DNA of 64,000 nucleotides, from contig JADBEO010000008.1 of NCBI GenBank assembly GCA_031316315.1, positions 56,002-120,001 of the forward strand, given 5' to 3'. Under the pieces are notes generated by a model. The model worked only from the letters and a program-made list of their open reading frames with translations. It ran no database searches and was not told where the DNA came from. This DNA comes from Chelatococcus sambhunathii. Lineage in GTDB: Bacteria > Pseudomonadota > Alphaproteobacteria > Rhizobiales > Methylopilaceae. Position numbers and translations under genes: made by a program. Of this stretch, positions 8,426-17,447 are shown in pieces; the first letter of the stretch is position 1, and each line of letters starts with the position of its first letter.

Positions 8426-9625
8426 TTGGACGCGATCTTCTGGGAATGGCTCAGCTTCTTCGTGCGCTGGACGCACGTCATGGCCGGCATCGCCTGGATC
8501 GGCTCGTCCTTCTACTTCGTCCACCTCGACCAGAGCCTGAAGCAGCGGCCGAGCCTGCCCGACAAGGCCTATGGCGACGAGTGGCAGGTCCACGGCGGCG
8601 GATTCTACCACATGGTCAAGTATCTCGTGGCGCCGCCGCAGCTGCCCGAGCACGTCACCTGGTTCAAATGGGAGGCCTACGCGACCTGGCTGTCGGGCTT
8701 CGCTCTGCTCGTCATCGTCTACTATCTCGGCGCGCGGCTTTACCTGATCGACCCGCAGGTGATGGACATCCATCCGATCACGGCGGTCGCCTATAGCCTC
8801 GGCGGCGTCTTCCTCGGCTGGTTCATCTACAACGAGCTTTGCGAGTCGGACCTCGCGAAGAGCGATCTGAAGCTGGCGCTCGCGACCTTCGCGATGATCG
8901 TGGCCGTCGCCTTCATCTACTCCTTCGTGTTCTCCGGGCGCGGCGCCTTCATGCAGGTCGGGGTGGTCATGGGGACGGTCATGGCGGCCAACGTGTTCAT
9001 GGTCATCATCCCGAACCAGCGGAAGGTCGTCGCCGCGCTGAAGGCGGGGGAGACGCCGGACCCGGCGCTCGGCCAGAAGGGCAAGCAGCGCTCGCTGCAC
9101 AACAACTACCTGACGCTGCCGGTCGTGTTCGTGATGATCGGCAACCACTATCCGCTCGCCTTCGCCACAAGGTTCTCATGGGCGATCCTGGCGCTCGTCA
9201 TCGTGATGGGCGTCTCGATCCGGCACTTCTACAACACCCGCCATCGCGGCCTGCCGTCGCCCTGGTGGACCTGGGGCGTCACGGCAGCCTGCGCCGTCGC
9301 GATCATGGCCCTGTCGGCCGCGGGCCCGCCGCCGGCCCGCGTGACGGAGACCGAGCCGGCCGCCGCCGAGAGCGAACTCAGGGAGACCGCGCAGCTGGTC
9401 GTGCAGACCCGGTGCAGCATGTGCCACGCCGACAGGCCGCTCTGGCCGGGGATCGGCGTCGCCCCCAAGGGCGTGAAGCTGGAGACCCTTCAGGACATAA
9501 AGGCCCATGCTGGATCCATCCGCACGGCCGCGGTGCTGACCCATTCGATGCCGCCGGGCAACGTCACGGAGATCACGCCGGAGGAGCGGAAGGCGCTCGC
9601 CGACTGGGCCTCGTCGATCAGGTGA
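8426..9625 (+). CDS. puuD: Membrane urate hydroxylase with C-terminal cytochrome c domain
   Basis: This 399-residue protein oxidises urate to 5-hydroxyisourate using a membrane electron path instead of oxygen-dependent uricase. The TTG start at 8426 follows GGGGAGGGG. The N-terminal 300 residues contain about eight hydrophobic helices with conserved histidines (RWTHVMAGIAWIG near residue 15, HNNYLTLPVVF near 225). The last 80 residues are a c-type cytochrome with heme motif CSMCH at 330-334 and probable distal methionine in HSMPPGN near 375. It follows guaD by 20 bases. The product feeds UraH and UraD, so the locus covers guanine to allantoin. Confidence 0.93.
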   Translation: MDAIFWEWLSFFVRWTHVMAGIAWIGSSFYFVHLDQSLKQRPSLPDKAYGDEWQVHGGGFYHMVKYLVAPPQLPEHVTWFKWEAYATWLSGFALLVIVYYLGARLYLIDPQVMDIHPITAVAYSLGGVFLGWFIYNELCESDLAKSDLKLALATFAMIVAVAFIYSFVFSGRGAFMQVGVVMGTVMAANVFMVIIPNQRKVVAALKAGETPDPALGQKGKQRSLHNNYLTLPVVFVMIGNHYPLAFATRFSWAILALVIVMGVSIRHFYNTRHRGLPSPWWTWGVTAACAVAIMALSAAGPPPARVTETEPAAAESELRETAQLVVQTRCSMCHADRPLWPGIGVAPKGVKLETLQDIKAHAGSIRTAAVLTHSMPPGNVTEITPEERKALADWASSIR

Positions 9626-9680
9626 CGCGGCGCATGCTATCGTCGCGCGCCCCGCTTACGGGCCGCCGCGTCGGATCTCC

Positions 9681-10442
9681 ATGAAACTCTCGAAATCCTC
9701 CCGTCATTCGGAAATCCTCTCCGAACTGTCGCGCGCGCAGAGCCTTCGCGTCGCCGACCTCGCCGACCGGATGAACGTCTCGACGGAGACGATCCGGCGC
9801 GATCTCGACGAGCTTACCGAGCGGAAGCTGATCAACCGCACCTATGGCGGCGCGGTGCGGACGCCGAGCTCCGAGCCGTCGGTCGGCCAGCGGCACACGC
9901 TGTTCGTCGCGGAACGCGAGCGCATCGCGCGCGCCGCTTCCGCGCGGATCAAGGCCGGCTCCACGATCCTCATCGGATCCGGCGCGACGACCACCCATGT
10001 CGCGCGCCGGATCGCGGCGGATCATCGCGACCTGACCGTAATCACGCACTCCTTCAGCGCAGCGACGGTTCTCGCGGCAAACCCTACGATCTCGCTGATC
10101 ATGGCGCCGGGCGCCTATCTCGCGAGCGAGGGGGCCACCGTCGGAGCGCTCACCGCGCGCTTCCTCGACGACTTCTCCGCGGACGTCGCGATCGTCGGGG
10201 CGAGCGGACTGACGGCGGAGGGCGTGTCCGACGCGCTGGTCGAGCCTGCCGCGGTCTACGCGAAGCTGGTGGCGCGCGCGGCGGAGACAGTGGTCACGGT
10301 CGATCACTCCAAGTTCGACAAGGTATTCACCGCTCGCTTCGCCTCGTGGCGCGAACTGGCCGCCGTCGTCTGCGACCGGAGGCCGGAGGGCCCGCTCGCG
10401 CGCGCGCTCGAGCGCCATGGCGTCGAGGTGGTCGTGGCCTGA
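9681..10442 (+). CDS. DeoR/GlpR-family transcriptional regulator
   Basis: This 253-residue repressor has a DeoR-type winged helix at residues 6-58 (recognition helix around VSTETIRRDLDEL) followed by RTYGGAV. The DeoRC effector domain contains the phosphate-sensing GSGATTTHVA loop near residue 94. Proteins of this family usually sense phosphorylated small molecules. It stands just upstream of a kinase/aminotransferase pair, and an array of CATC dyads lies between them, so it probably controls that pair. The effector is unknown. Confidence 0.9.
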   Translation: MKLSKSSRHSEILSELSRAQSLRVADLADRMNVSTETIRRDLDELTERKLINRTYGGAVRTPSSEPSVGQRHTLFVAERERIARAASARIKAGSTILIGSGATTTHVARRIAADHRDLTVITHSFSAATVLAANPTISLIMAPGAYLASEGATVGALTARFLDDFSADVAIVGASGLTAEGVSDALVEPAAVYAKLVARAAETVVTVDHSKFDKVFTARFASWRELAAVVCDRRPEGPLARALERHGVEVVVA

Positions 10443-10448
10443 ACGCCG

Positions 10449-10510
10449 CATCTTGTTGGATGTGCCACATCTTATGTTGCATGCGTCACATCGTTGTGGG
10501 ATGTCTCATC
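10449..10510. promoter_or_regulatory. Array of CATC/GATG boxes, candidate DeoR operator
   Basis: CATC occurs at 10449, 10468, 10489 and 10507, spaced 19, 21 and 18 bases, about two helical turns apart. Three of them pair with GATG or CATG half-sites to form dyads such as CACATC-N7-GATGTC at 10487-10505. The array fills the gap between the DeoR-type regulator and the kinase gene, which is the expected place for its operator. That the regulator binds here is an inference. Confidence 0.5.
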
Positions 10511-10541
10511 CGGTCGACGACGCGAGACGGCGGGACGCGCC

Positions 10542-11528
10542 ATGTATGACGACGGCTTTCTCAGCCGGCTCGAGGCCGGCCTACGATCTGGCCTTCCGGA
10601 ATGGGGGCTGGCCCATGACGCCCCGCTGCGTCTGCTGACCATCTCCGAGAACGCGACCTTCATGGCCGAGGACCGCGACGGCCGCCCGGTCGTGTTCCGC
10701 GTGCACCGTCCCGACTATCACTCGCTCGAGGAAATTCGTTCGGAGCTCGACTGGGTGTCGGCGCTGCGCGCGGACGGCGTCGCGGCGACGCCCGAGCCGC
10801 TGCGGCGGATCGACGGCGAACTCCTCGGCGCCTTCGACGACGACGGCAGCCTGCGTCATGTCGCGGCCTTCGAGTTTCTCGGCGGGAGCGAGCCCGCGCC
10901 CGGGACCGATCTCGCCGGCTGGTACCGCGTGCTCGGGAGGGTGACCGCCGGCCTGCACGGCCATGCGCGCCGCTGGCGTCCGAGCGACGGCTTCCGCCGG
11001 AAGACCTGGGATTTCGAGGCTATCGCCGGGAAACGCGCCTACTGGGGCGACTGGCGCGCCGCCCTCGGTCTCGACAAGGCCGGCGAGGCGACGCTGGAAC
11101 GTCTCGCCGCGCGACTGCGCGCCGAGGTCGAAGCCTATGGCGCGAGCCCGGAAACCTTCGGCCTGATCCACGCCGACCTGAGGCCCGCCAATCTGCTCGT
11201 CGATGGCGAGCGGCTTTCCGTGATCGACTTCGACGACTGCGGCTTCAGCTGGTTCATGTACGATTTCGCCGCCGCCGTCAGCTTCATGGAGCACGAGCCG
11301 TTCATTCCCGAACTGCGCGAGGCCTGGCTGTCCGGCTATCGCGAAGTCGCGCCCGTCGCCGCGAAGGACGAGGCGATTCTTCCGACGCTGGTGACGCTGC
11401 GGCGGCTCCAACTGACCGCCTGGGTCGCGAGCCACGCCGAGACGCCGACCGCGCAGGCGATGGGCGAACCCTTCACGCGCGGTACGATCGAACTCGCCGA
11501 GCGCCACCTCTCGGGGAGCGCGGCATGA
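10542..11528 (+). CDS. APH-family small-molecule kinase (hydroxylysine/ethanolamine-kinase-like)
   Basis: This is a 328-residue protein-kinase-fold phosphotransferase of the aminoglycoside phosphotransferase (APH) family. The catalytic loop LIHADLRPANLLVD is at residues 208-221 (base D212, N217) and the metal-binding DFDD is at 229-232. The ATG at 10542 was preferred because an upstream TTG at 10494 would begin inside the CATC operator array. The stop overlaps the aminotransferase start by 4 bases. APH kinase plus class-III aminotransferase is the arrangement known for phosphorylation and phospho-lyase breakdown of hydroxylysine or ethanolamine. The actual substrate is not determinable here, and homoserine or choline-like substrates remain possible. 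Confidence 0.82.
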   Translation: MYDDGFLSRLEAGLRSGLPEWGLAHDAPLRLLTISENATFMAEDRDGRPVVFRVHRPDYHSLEEIRSELDWVSALRADGVAATPEPLRRIDGELLGAFDDDGSLRHVAAFEFLGGSEPAPGTDLAGWYRVLGRVTAGLHGHARRWRPSDGFRRKTWDFEAIAGKRAYWGDWRAALGLDKAGEATLERLAARLRAEVEAYGASPETFGLIHADLRPANLLVDGERLSVIDFDDCGFSWFMYDFAAAVSFMEHEPFIPELREAWLSGYREVAPVAAKDEAILPTLVTLRRLQLTAWVASHAETPTAQAMGEPFTRGTIELAERHLSGSAA

Positions 11529-12841
11529 CGGCGAGCCGCAAGATCCTAGCGCTGAACGCCTTCGAGGCCTCCCGCGCCGGGGATCTTGGCGCGGAGACGG
11601 CGGCCGAGGTCGAGCGCCGAAAGCGGACCATCGGACCGACCTCGGTGCTGTTCTACGAGAAGCCTCTGCATGTCGTCTCGGCGGAGGGCGTCTGGCTCCA
11701 TACCGCCGACGGCGGGCGCTTCCTCGACCTATACAACAACGTCCCCTCCGTCGGTCACTGCAATCCGCGCGTCGCGCGGGCGGTCGCCGACCAGGTCGCG
11801 ACGCTGAACATCCACACGCGCTATCTGTTCGACGTCGTTCACGCCTATGCGGACCGGCTGCTCGCGACTTTCCCGGCGCCGCTGGACCGGGTCGCCTTCA
11901 CCTGCACCGGCAGCGAGGCGAACGACGTCGCCCTGCGGCTCGCCACGATCGCGACGGGCAGGTCCGGCTTCGTGGTCACCGAGGCCGCCTATCACGGCAA
12001 CACCTCGGCGGTCTCGGACGTGTCGCCGTCCTCGCGCCCCGGCAAGGCGCTCGCTGCGCATGTGCGGGCGATCCCTGCCCCGATCGGAAAGGGCGACGTC
12101 GGCCGGCGCTTCGCGGAGAACGTCCGCGCCGCCGCTGAGAGCCTTGAGCAGAGCGGGCACGGATTCGCCGGACTGCTGGTCGACACGATCTTCTCGAGCG
12201 ACGGGATCGCCGCGGATCCGCCCGGCTTCCTGAGAGAGGCGGCCGATCTGACGCACGGCCTCGGCGCGCTGTTCATCGCCGACGAGGTGCAGCCGGGATT
12301 CGGCAGGACGGGCGCCGGAATGTGGGGTTTCGAACGTCACGGCCTGCTGCCGGATGTGGTCACTCTCGGCAAGCCGATGGGCAACGGCATTCCGATCGGC
12401 GGGGTCGTCGCGCGCGAGGATCTGCTCAAGGACTTCGCGGAAAGCGTGGGCTATTTCAACACGTTCGGCGGCAATCCCGTCTCGAGCGCGGCGGCGTTGG
12501 CGGTGCTTGACGAGATCGAGCAGCGCGGACTCGTCGCCAACGCCGCGAGCGTCGGCGGCTATCTTCGCGACGGGCTTCGCGAACTCGGCCGATTGCACGA
12601 AGCGATCGGCGATGTGCGGGGTGCGGGCCTCTATGTCGGCGTCGACGTCGTGGGCGCCGGCGGCGCGCCGGACGCACAGGCCGCGAGCCGTCTGATCAAC
12701 GGCCTGCGTGATCGCAACATTCTGATCGGCGCCGCCGGCGGCTTCGGAAACGTCCTGAAGATCCGGCCTCCGCTCGTGCTGGAGCGGCGGCACGTCGACA
12801 TATTTGTCGACGCGCTCGACGCATGCCTGCGCGCCGGCTGA
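11525..12841 (+). CDS. Class-III PLP aminotransferase or phospho-lyase
   Basis: This 438-residue PLP enzyme has the fold-type I landmarks TGSEANDVALRLA at 128-140, YHGNTS near 156, the aspartate in IADEVQPGFGR at 251-261 and the Schiff-base lysine in TLGKPMGNG (K283). This last block closely resembles the AGXT2L/ETNPPL phospho-lyases (phosphoethanolamine, phosphohydroxylysine), which remove phosphate and ammonia rather than transaminate. It is translationally coupled to the kinase. I infer that the kinase product is its substrate, but ordinary omega-amino acid transamination is the main alternative. Confidence 0.85.
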   Translation: MTASRKILALNAFEASRAGDLGAETAAEVERRKRTIGPTSVLFYEKPLHVVSAEGVWLHTADGGRFLDLYNNVPSVGHCNPRVARAVADQVATLNIHTRYLFDVVHAYADRLLATFPAPLDRVAFTCTGSEANDVALRLATIATGRSGFVVTEAAYHGNTSAVSDVSPSSRPGKALAAHVRAIPAPIGKGDVGRRFAENVRAAAESLEQSGHGFAGLLVDTIFSSDGIAADPPGFLREAADLTHGLGALFIADEVQPGFGRTGAGMWGFERHGLLPDVVTLGKPMGNGIPIGGVVAREDLLKDFAESVGYFNTFGGNPVSSAAALAVLDEIEQRGLVANAASVGGYLRDGLRELGRLHEAIGDVRGAGLYVGVDVVGAGGAPDAQAASRLINGLRDRNILIGAAGGFGNVLKIRPPLVLERRHVDIFVDALDACLRAG

Positions 12842-12847
12842 GCCGCC

Positions 12848-13618
12848 TCAGCCCTCCATCGCCTCCAGCGCGCCGAGGCTCTCCGGCAGCACCTGTCCGC
12901 CGTCGACGACGATGGTCTGGCCCGTGACATAGCCGGCCGCGTCGCTGGCGAAGTAGAGGGCGGCCCCGGCGATGTCGTCGACCGATCCGAGGCGCTTCAT
13001 GGGAATCGAGGCGGCCATCTTGTCGAGATAGTCCTGCCCGAGCCCGTCGAGGCCCTCGGTCATGATGTTGCCGGGCATTACGGCGTTGACGGTGATCCCG
13101 AACGGCGCGAGCTCGATCGCCGCGGTCCGCATGAAGCCGAGCTGGCCGGCCTTGCTGGCGCCGTAGTGCGACCAGCCGGGATAGCCGGTGATCGGCCCGG
13201 TGATGGACGAGGTCAGCACGATCCGCCCGGCGCGCTGCGCTTTCATCGCGGGCAGCACGGCTGAGACCGACAGGAAAGTTCCCTTGAGGTTCACGCCGAT
13301 CACGTGGTCGAAGTCGGCCTCCGTCATCTCGCCGAGCTTGGCCGCGGGGAAGATGCCGGCGTTTGCGCAGAGCGCGTCGATCCCGCCGAAACGGTCGACG
13401 GCGGCCTCGGCCATGGCGCGGACCCCCTCCGAGGTCGCGACGTCGGCGGCGAAGCCGCTCGCGCCGCCGCCGATCTCGGCTGCGACCGCGTCGGCCTCCG
13501 CGCCGTTTCGGGAGACGACGAGCACGCGGTAGCCGGCGTTGGCGAAGCCCCGCGCGATCCCCTTGCCGATGCCTTTGGAGCCGCCTGTGACGATGGCGGA
13601 ACGGGCGCGGTCAGACAT
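12848..13618 (-). CDS. SDR-family oxidoreductase (FabG-like)
   Basis: This 256-residue short-chain dehydrogenase has the NAD(P)-binding [12 protein letters not shown] near residue 11, the NAG motif in LCANAGIF near 87, catalytic serine in LTSSITG near 140 and YGASK (Y-x3-K) near 154. The C-terminal [10 protein letters not shown] is typical. The start at 13618 gives the standard N-terminus [12 protein letters not shown]; longer extensions are unsupported. It converges on the aminotransferase gene and is divergent from an APC permease, so it may act on the aldehyde or alcohol of the same catabolic path. The specific substrate is unknown. Confidence 0.88.
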   Translation of the reverse strand: MSDRARSAIVTGGSKGIGKGIARGFANAGYRVLVVSRNGAEADAVAAEIGGGASGFAADVATSEGVRAMAEAAVDRFGGIDALCANAGIFPAAKLGEMTEADFDHVIGVNLKGTFLSVSAVLPAMKAQRAGRIVLTSSITGPITGYPGWSHYGASKAGQLGFMRTAAIELAPFGITVNAVMPGNIMTEGLDGLGQDYLDKMAASIPMKRLGSVDDIAGAALYFASDAAGYVTGQTIVVDGGQVLPESLGALEAMEG

Positions 13619-13753
13619 CGGAAACCCCTGGATCATGCTGAAGGGAAAAGCTTGCTCAGTTTTTGAGCGTTGTAAACCCCACAAACCGCGGCGTAATGGC
13701 GTGCATTTATGCCCGACTTCCAACTTTTTCAGGTTGCGGACTGCCAAGCTCTT

Positions 13754-13769
13754 CGGCACGATCACTGCT
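13754..13769 (+). promoter_or_regulatory. Sigma-54 (-24/-12) promoter of the APC permease gene
   Basis: CGGCACG-ATCA-CTGCT matches the sigma-54 consensus TGGCACG-N4-TTGCW, with invariant GG and GC at the right spacing. It ends 39 bases before the permease ATG, leaving room for a start point near 13781. A perfect 10-base palindrome, ACGAATTCGT, sits at 13775-13784 close to that point. The rest of 13619-13808 holds no gene. Confidence 0.65.
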
Positions 13770-13808
13770 TGATCACGAATTCGTAATCGCAGCCGAGGGG
13801 AATTCGAT

Positions 13809-15362
13809 ATGTCGAGCATAGACGCCGCGCCGTCCTCCGTGGCGGCCGCCAGTTCGGGTATGGACGTCGCGAGCCGACAGGACATCGACAAGCTGCACGG
13901 CGGGGCGATCGGCCTCACCGGCGTGCTGCTGCTGACGGTGACTGGCGCCGCTCCGATCACAGCCATGCTCGGCAACGTGCCGATCGTGGTCGGCAACGGG
14001 ACGGGTATCGGCGCGCCGGCGGCCTTCCTGTTCGCCACCGTCGTGCTGACGATCTTCTCGGTCGGCTACGCCGCCATGGCCCGCAAGGTGTCGGCGGTCG
14101 GCGGATTCTACTCCTTCATCAGCCATGGGCTGGGCCGGGAGCTCGGCATGGCGATGGCGCTCGGATCGATCGTGGCCTACTCGGTGTTCGAGGCCTCGCT
14201 CGCGGGCGGCTTCGCTTACTTCGCGGCCGCCAAGCTGTCGACCTGGGGGATCACGATCGCCTGGCCGTATCTCGCGCTCGTCATGCTCGCGGGCGTGACG
14301 GCGCTCTGCTACTTCGACGTGAAGCTGTCCGCCGCGATCCTTGGCGTCGCGCTCGTCGGCGAGGTCGTGTCGCTCGCCATCTTCGACATCGGCGTGTTCA
14401 GCCATGCGGGCTCGGGCGCCCACATCGATCCCGCGGCGCTCAATCCCTTCGCCGCCTTCAAGGGTTTTGACGCGCCGAGCCCGACCATGACCGCGGGCGT
14501 CGCCTCGATCGGCCTGTTCTTCGCCTTCTGGAGCTGGGTCGGCTTCGAGATGGCGCCGAACTACGCCGAGGAGTCCAAGAACCCGAAGAAGATCATCCCG
14601 ATGTCGCTTTACATCTCGGTGATCTCGCTCGGCCTGTTCTACATCGTCACGAGCTGGGCGGCGCTGTCCGCCTATCCGTCAGTCGCCGAGGCGATCACTG
14701 CCGGCCAGACCGACGCCTCCAACTTCTTCCTGAAGCCCGCCTCGATCTTCGTCGGCGACTGGCTCAACGACGTGATGAGCTACCTCATCCTGACGAGTTC
14801 CTTCGCCTGCGGCATGGCGTTCCACAACACCGCGGCGCGCTACCTCTATTCGCTCGGCCGCGAGCGCATCCTGCCGGCCGCCGTCGGCAAGACCCATCCC
14901 AAGCACAAGGCGCCCTACGTCGCCTCCTTCGTGCAGACGGCGATCGCGGCCGTCGTCGTGCTCGTCTTCGCGGCGGCGCTCGGCAAGGACGACCCGAACC
15001 AGGCCTTCGCCGGCCTCTACGGCCTGATGGCGCTGTTCGGCACCACGCTGATCCTCGTCGCGCAGGCGGTCGTGTCGCTCGCCATCATCGCCTACTTCCG
15101 GCGCGAGCACCCGGAGGACCATCACTGGTTCGAGACGCTGGTCGCCCCGGTCGTCGCCTTCCTGGCGCAGGTCGCGGTGATCGCCATGCTGGTCGCGAAC
15201 CTCGACTTCCTCAGCGCGGGCTACGCCTTCGCCAAGTGGATTCCGGGCCTCGTGCTGGCGATCCTCGCGATCGGCGTCGTCGGGGCCGTCGCGCTCAAGC
15301 GGACCAATCGGGCCAAGTACGACTCGATCGGCCGGATGATCTACGAGGGCGTGCCCGAGTAA
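13809..15362 (+). CDS. APC-superfamily amino acid/amine permease
   Basis: This 517-residue integral membrane transporter has about 12 predicted helices, the first at about residues 37-55 with the APC helix-1 glycine motif ([15 protein letters not shown]). Later landmarks are the [18 protein letters not shown] helix near 95 and [20 protein letters not shown] near 240, which is the conserved helix 6 and loop of the family. The N-terminal 35 residues are polar and cytoplasmic. It reads from a sigma-54 promoter and faces the sigma-54 activator gene tail to tail. It could import the amine handled by the kinase/aminotransferase pair; substrate is inferred only from context. Confidence 0.88.
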   Translation: MSSIDAAPSSVAAASSGMDVASRQDIDKLHGGAIGLTGVLLLTVTGAAPITAMLGNVPIVVGNGTGIGAPAAFLFATVVLTIFSVGYAAMARKVSAVGGFYSFISHGLGRELGMAMALGSIVAYSVFEASLAGGFAYFAAAKLSTWGITIAWPYLALVMLAGVTALCYFDVKLSAAILGVALVGEVVSLAIFDIGVFSHAGSGAHIDPAALNPFAAFKGFDAPSPTMTAGVASIGLFFAFWSWVGFEMAPNYAEESKNPKKIIPMSLYISVISLGLFYIVTSWAALSAYPSVAEAITAGQTDASNFFLKPASIFVGDWLNDVMSYLILTSSFACGMAFHNTAARYLYSLGRERILPAAVGKTHPKHKAPYVASFVQTAIAAVVVLVFAAALGKDDPNQAFAGLYGLMALFGTTLILVAQAVVSLAIIAYFRREHPEDHHWFETLVAPVVAFLAQVAVIAMLVANLDFLSAGYAFAKWIPGLVLAILAIGVVGAVALKRTNRAKYDSIGRMIYEGVPE

Positions 15363-15377
15363 AGTCGGACCGGGGAG

Positions 15378-15405
15378 GGCGCGGGCGGCAGGCTACCCGC
15401 GCCCG
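15378..15405. terminator. Hairpin between convergent permease and activator genes
   Basis: GGGCGCGGG and CCCGCGCCC form a perfect 9-base stem with a 10-base loop, starting 16 bases after the permease stop and overlapping the end of the convergent activator gene. There is no clear T tract. A bidirectional terminator is the probable role. Confidence 0.5.
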
Positions 15406-17288
15406 CGCCTTCGGAAATCTGCGGGGTCGATGCCTGCGACCTTCATGCGGGAGGCGAGCGTCGTCGGCTTCAGGCCGAGGCGCTCGGCTGCGCCGCCCGC
15501 GCCGGACACCCTTCCCCCGCTCGCCTTGAGCGCGGCGCGGATGGCGGCGAGATCGCGCGCCCGGCGCTCGTCCTCGGAGAGGATCGCCGCCCCGGGCGCG
15601 CCGTGCGTCTCCGGCGCCTTCGCGGCCGGCGGCGGCTCGCCGGGCAGGTCGATCCTGAGCCGGCCGTCGCGCGCCAGGATGAGGGCGCGCTCGATGACAT
15701 TCTCCAGCTCGCGGACGTTGCCCGGCCAGTGGTAGGCGGTCAGCCGGCGCACGTCGCGTTCGCTCAGCGTCGCCGTCGCGCCCTGAGCCCGTCCCGGCCG
15801 CTTGAGGATGTGGAGAGCGAGCAGCGGGATGTCCTCCGGTCTGTCGCGGAGCGGCGCCGAGTGGATCGGGAAGACGTTGAGCCGGAAGAACAGGTCGCGC
15901 CGGAAGGCGCCGCGCCTGACCTCCGCGTCGAGGTCGCGGTTGGTGGCGGCGATCACGCGCACGTCCACCTTGCGCGTCCGCTCCTCGCCGACGCGCTCGA
16001 TCTGGCCTTCCTGGAGGACGCGCAGCAGCTTGCTCTGCTGTTCGAGCGGGATCTCGCCGACCTCGTCGAGAAAGAGCGTGCCGCCGTCCGCGAGTTCGAA
16101 CCGGCCGACGCGGTCGCGCAGCGCGCCGGTGAAGGCGCCCTTCGCGTGGCCGAAGAACTCGCTCTCGAACAACTCGCGCGGAATGGCGGCGCAGTTCACC
16201 CGGATCATCGGACGCTCGCGGCGCGCGCTCGCTTCATGGATGGCGCGCGCGATCAGCTCCTTTCCGGTGCCGCTCTCGCCTGTGATGAGCACTGCGGCGT
16301 CGGTCGGCGCGACCAGCTCCACCTGCCGCAGGGTGGTCTGGATCGCCGCGCTCTTGCCGATGATGCCGCGGTGGCGGCCTTCGAGCCGGATCTCCTCCTG
16401 CAGATAGGCGTTTTCGAGCTCCAGGCGCTCGCGCAGCGCGTCGACCTCCGCAAGAGCGGCCTTCAGCTTCGCGTCAGCCTCGCGGCGCTGGCCGATGTCA
16501 CGAAAGACCACGACAGCGCCCACCACGACGCCCCGGTCACGGATGGGCGTCGAGGTGTATTCGACCCAGAGCGGCGTGCCGTCCTTCTTCCAGAACACCT
16601 CGTCCGTGACGGTGTGCACCGCGCCGTCGCGAAAGGCTTCGTAGATCGGGCAGTCGTCGTTGTCGTAATTCGAGCCGTCCGGATGATGGTGGTGGACGGT
16701 CGCGTGCATGTTGCGCCCGACCAGCTCCTCCGCCTTCCAGCCAAGCATGCGTTCGGCGGCGGGGTTGAGGAAGGTCGTCGCGCCTTCGGCGTTGACGCCG
16801 TAGACGCCCTCGCCGGCCGCCTTGAGGATGAGCTGGTTCTCGCGCTCGACCTCCTGGAAGAAGCGCTCGACCTTGCGCCATTCGGCGATGCCGTCGCGGA
16901 TGTAGAGTTCGGCCTCCGAGCCGGTGTCGCGGCGGCGGCGCTCGTCGAGATCGACCATGGTGACCGCGACGAGCCGTCGCCCGTCCCGGTCGATGCGCGC
17001 GCCGACATATTCGAGACGAAGCGTCCGGTCGTCGGCGAGAGCCGGCGTAAGCGTGCGGGTCCAATGGCGGCCGAGCGTCAGCACCGCGTCGGTGAACACG
17101 ACCAGCGCCGGCGTCTGACCGGGATGGAGGCCCGCGAAAGAAGATCCCGCGAGCGCGTCGGCCGTCCGCCCGAGAAGCGCGCACGCCGCCGGGTTGACGA
17201 CGAGGATGCGGTCCTCGAATGGATCGACGATCAAGACGGCGTCGGACGAGACCCTGAAAGCGTCGACTTCCAGATCGCCGGTGCGCAT
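15393..17288 (-). CDS. Sigma-54-dependent transcriptional activator with PAS sensor domains
   Basis: This 631-residue enhancer-binding protein has a first PAS-like domain at about 8-115 and a second at about 150-268, containing a histidine-rich stretch (HHHHPDG) and a cysteine in [10 protein letters not shown] short coiled coil at 272-305 precedes the AAA+ domain, with Walker A GESGTGKE at 337-344, the sigma-54 contact loop GAFTGA at 384-389 and Walker B GTLFLDE. A Fis-type helix-turn-helix ends the protein ([14 protein letters not shown]). It lacks a receiver domain, so sensing is probably by PAS ligand or redox state. It is divergent from the cyanate transport operon, which has a sigma-54 promoter, so it very likely activates that operon. 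Confidence 0.93.
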   Translation of the reverse strand: MRTGDLEVDAFRVSSDAVLIVDPFEDRILVVNPAACALLGRTADALAGSSFAGLHPGQTPALVVFTDAVLTLGRHWTRTLTPALADDRTLRLEYVGARIDRDGRRLVAVTMVDLDERRRRDTGSEAELYIRDGIAEWRKVERFFQEVERENQLILKAAGEGVYGVNAEGATTFLNPAAERMLGWKAEELVGRNMHATVHHHHPDGSNYDNDDCPIYEAFRDGAVHTVTDEVFWKKDGTPLWVEYTSTPIRDRGVVVGAVVVFRDIGQRREADAKLKAALAEVDALRERLELENAYLQEEIRLEGRHRGIIGKSAAIQTTLRQVELVAPTDAAVLITGESGTGKELIARAIHEASARRERPMIRVNCAAIPRELFESEFFGHAKGAFTGALRDRVGRFELADGGTLFLDEVGEIPLEQQSKLLRVLQEGQIERVGEERTRKVDVRVIAATNRDLDAEVRRGAFRRDLFFRLNVFPIHSAPLRDRPEDIPLLALHILKRPGRAQGATATLSERDVRRLTAYHWPGNVRELENVIERALILARDGRLRIDLPGEPPPAAKAPETHGAPGAAILSEDERRARDLAAIRAALKASGGRVSGAGGAAERLGLKPTTLASRMKVAGIDPADFRRRGRG

Positions 17289-17307
17289 ACGGAATCTCGT
17301 GAAGGAT

Positions 17308-17340
17308 TTACGAAATATCGTAAGTTACGAAGTTTCGGCA
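17308..17340. promoter_or_regulatory. Two tandem dyads, candidate enhancer (UAS) for the sigma-54 activator
   Basis: The first site, TTACGA-AATA-TCGTAA (17308-17323), is a perfect dyad. One base later TTACGA-AGTT-TCGGCA (17325-17340) repeats it imperfectly in the same phase, 17 bases on. The pair lies 58 bases upstream of the sigma-54 promoter of the binding-protein gene and 20 bases from the activator's own start codon, a layout usual for activator plus autoregulatory sites. Confidence 0.65.
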
Positions 17341-17397
17341 TACGCGTCGACGTCCGGGGCGTCAAGAATATGAGAACGCTCCTGCGGCCGGCCCATC

Positions 17398-17413
17398 TGG
17401 CACAAGGCTCGCA
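17398..17413 (+). promoter_or_regulatory. Sigma-54 (-24/-12) promoter of the cyanate operon
   Basis: TGGCACAAGGCTCGCA aligns with TGGCACG-N4-TTGCW, keeping the whole TGGCAC -24 box, the GC of the -12 box and the correct spacing; one -12 T is replaced by C. It ends 34 bases before the binding-protein ATG, putting the start point near 17425. Confidence 0.7.
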
Positions 17414-17447
17414 TTGTGTCCGGCGACCGCCGCCGGAGCCGCCGCCG

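Noticed and set aside
15603..17447. Rightward open frame continuous with the cyanate binding protein, opposite the sigma-54 activator
   Set aside because: The leftward frame has complete AAA+ motifs. The binding-protein start at 17448 has its own ribosome site and promoter, so the upstream part is a shadow.
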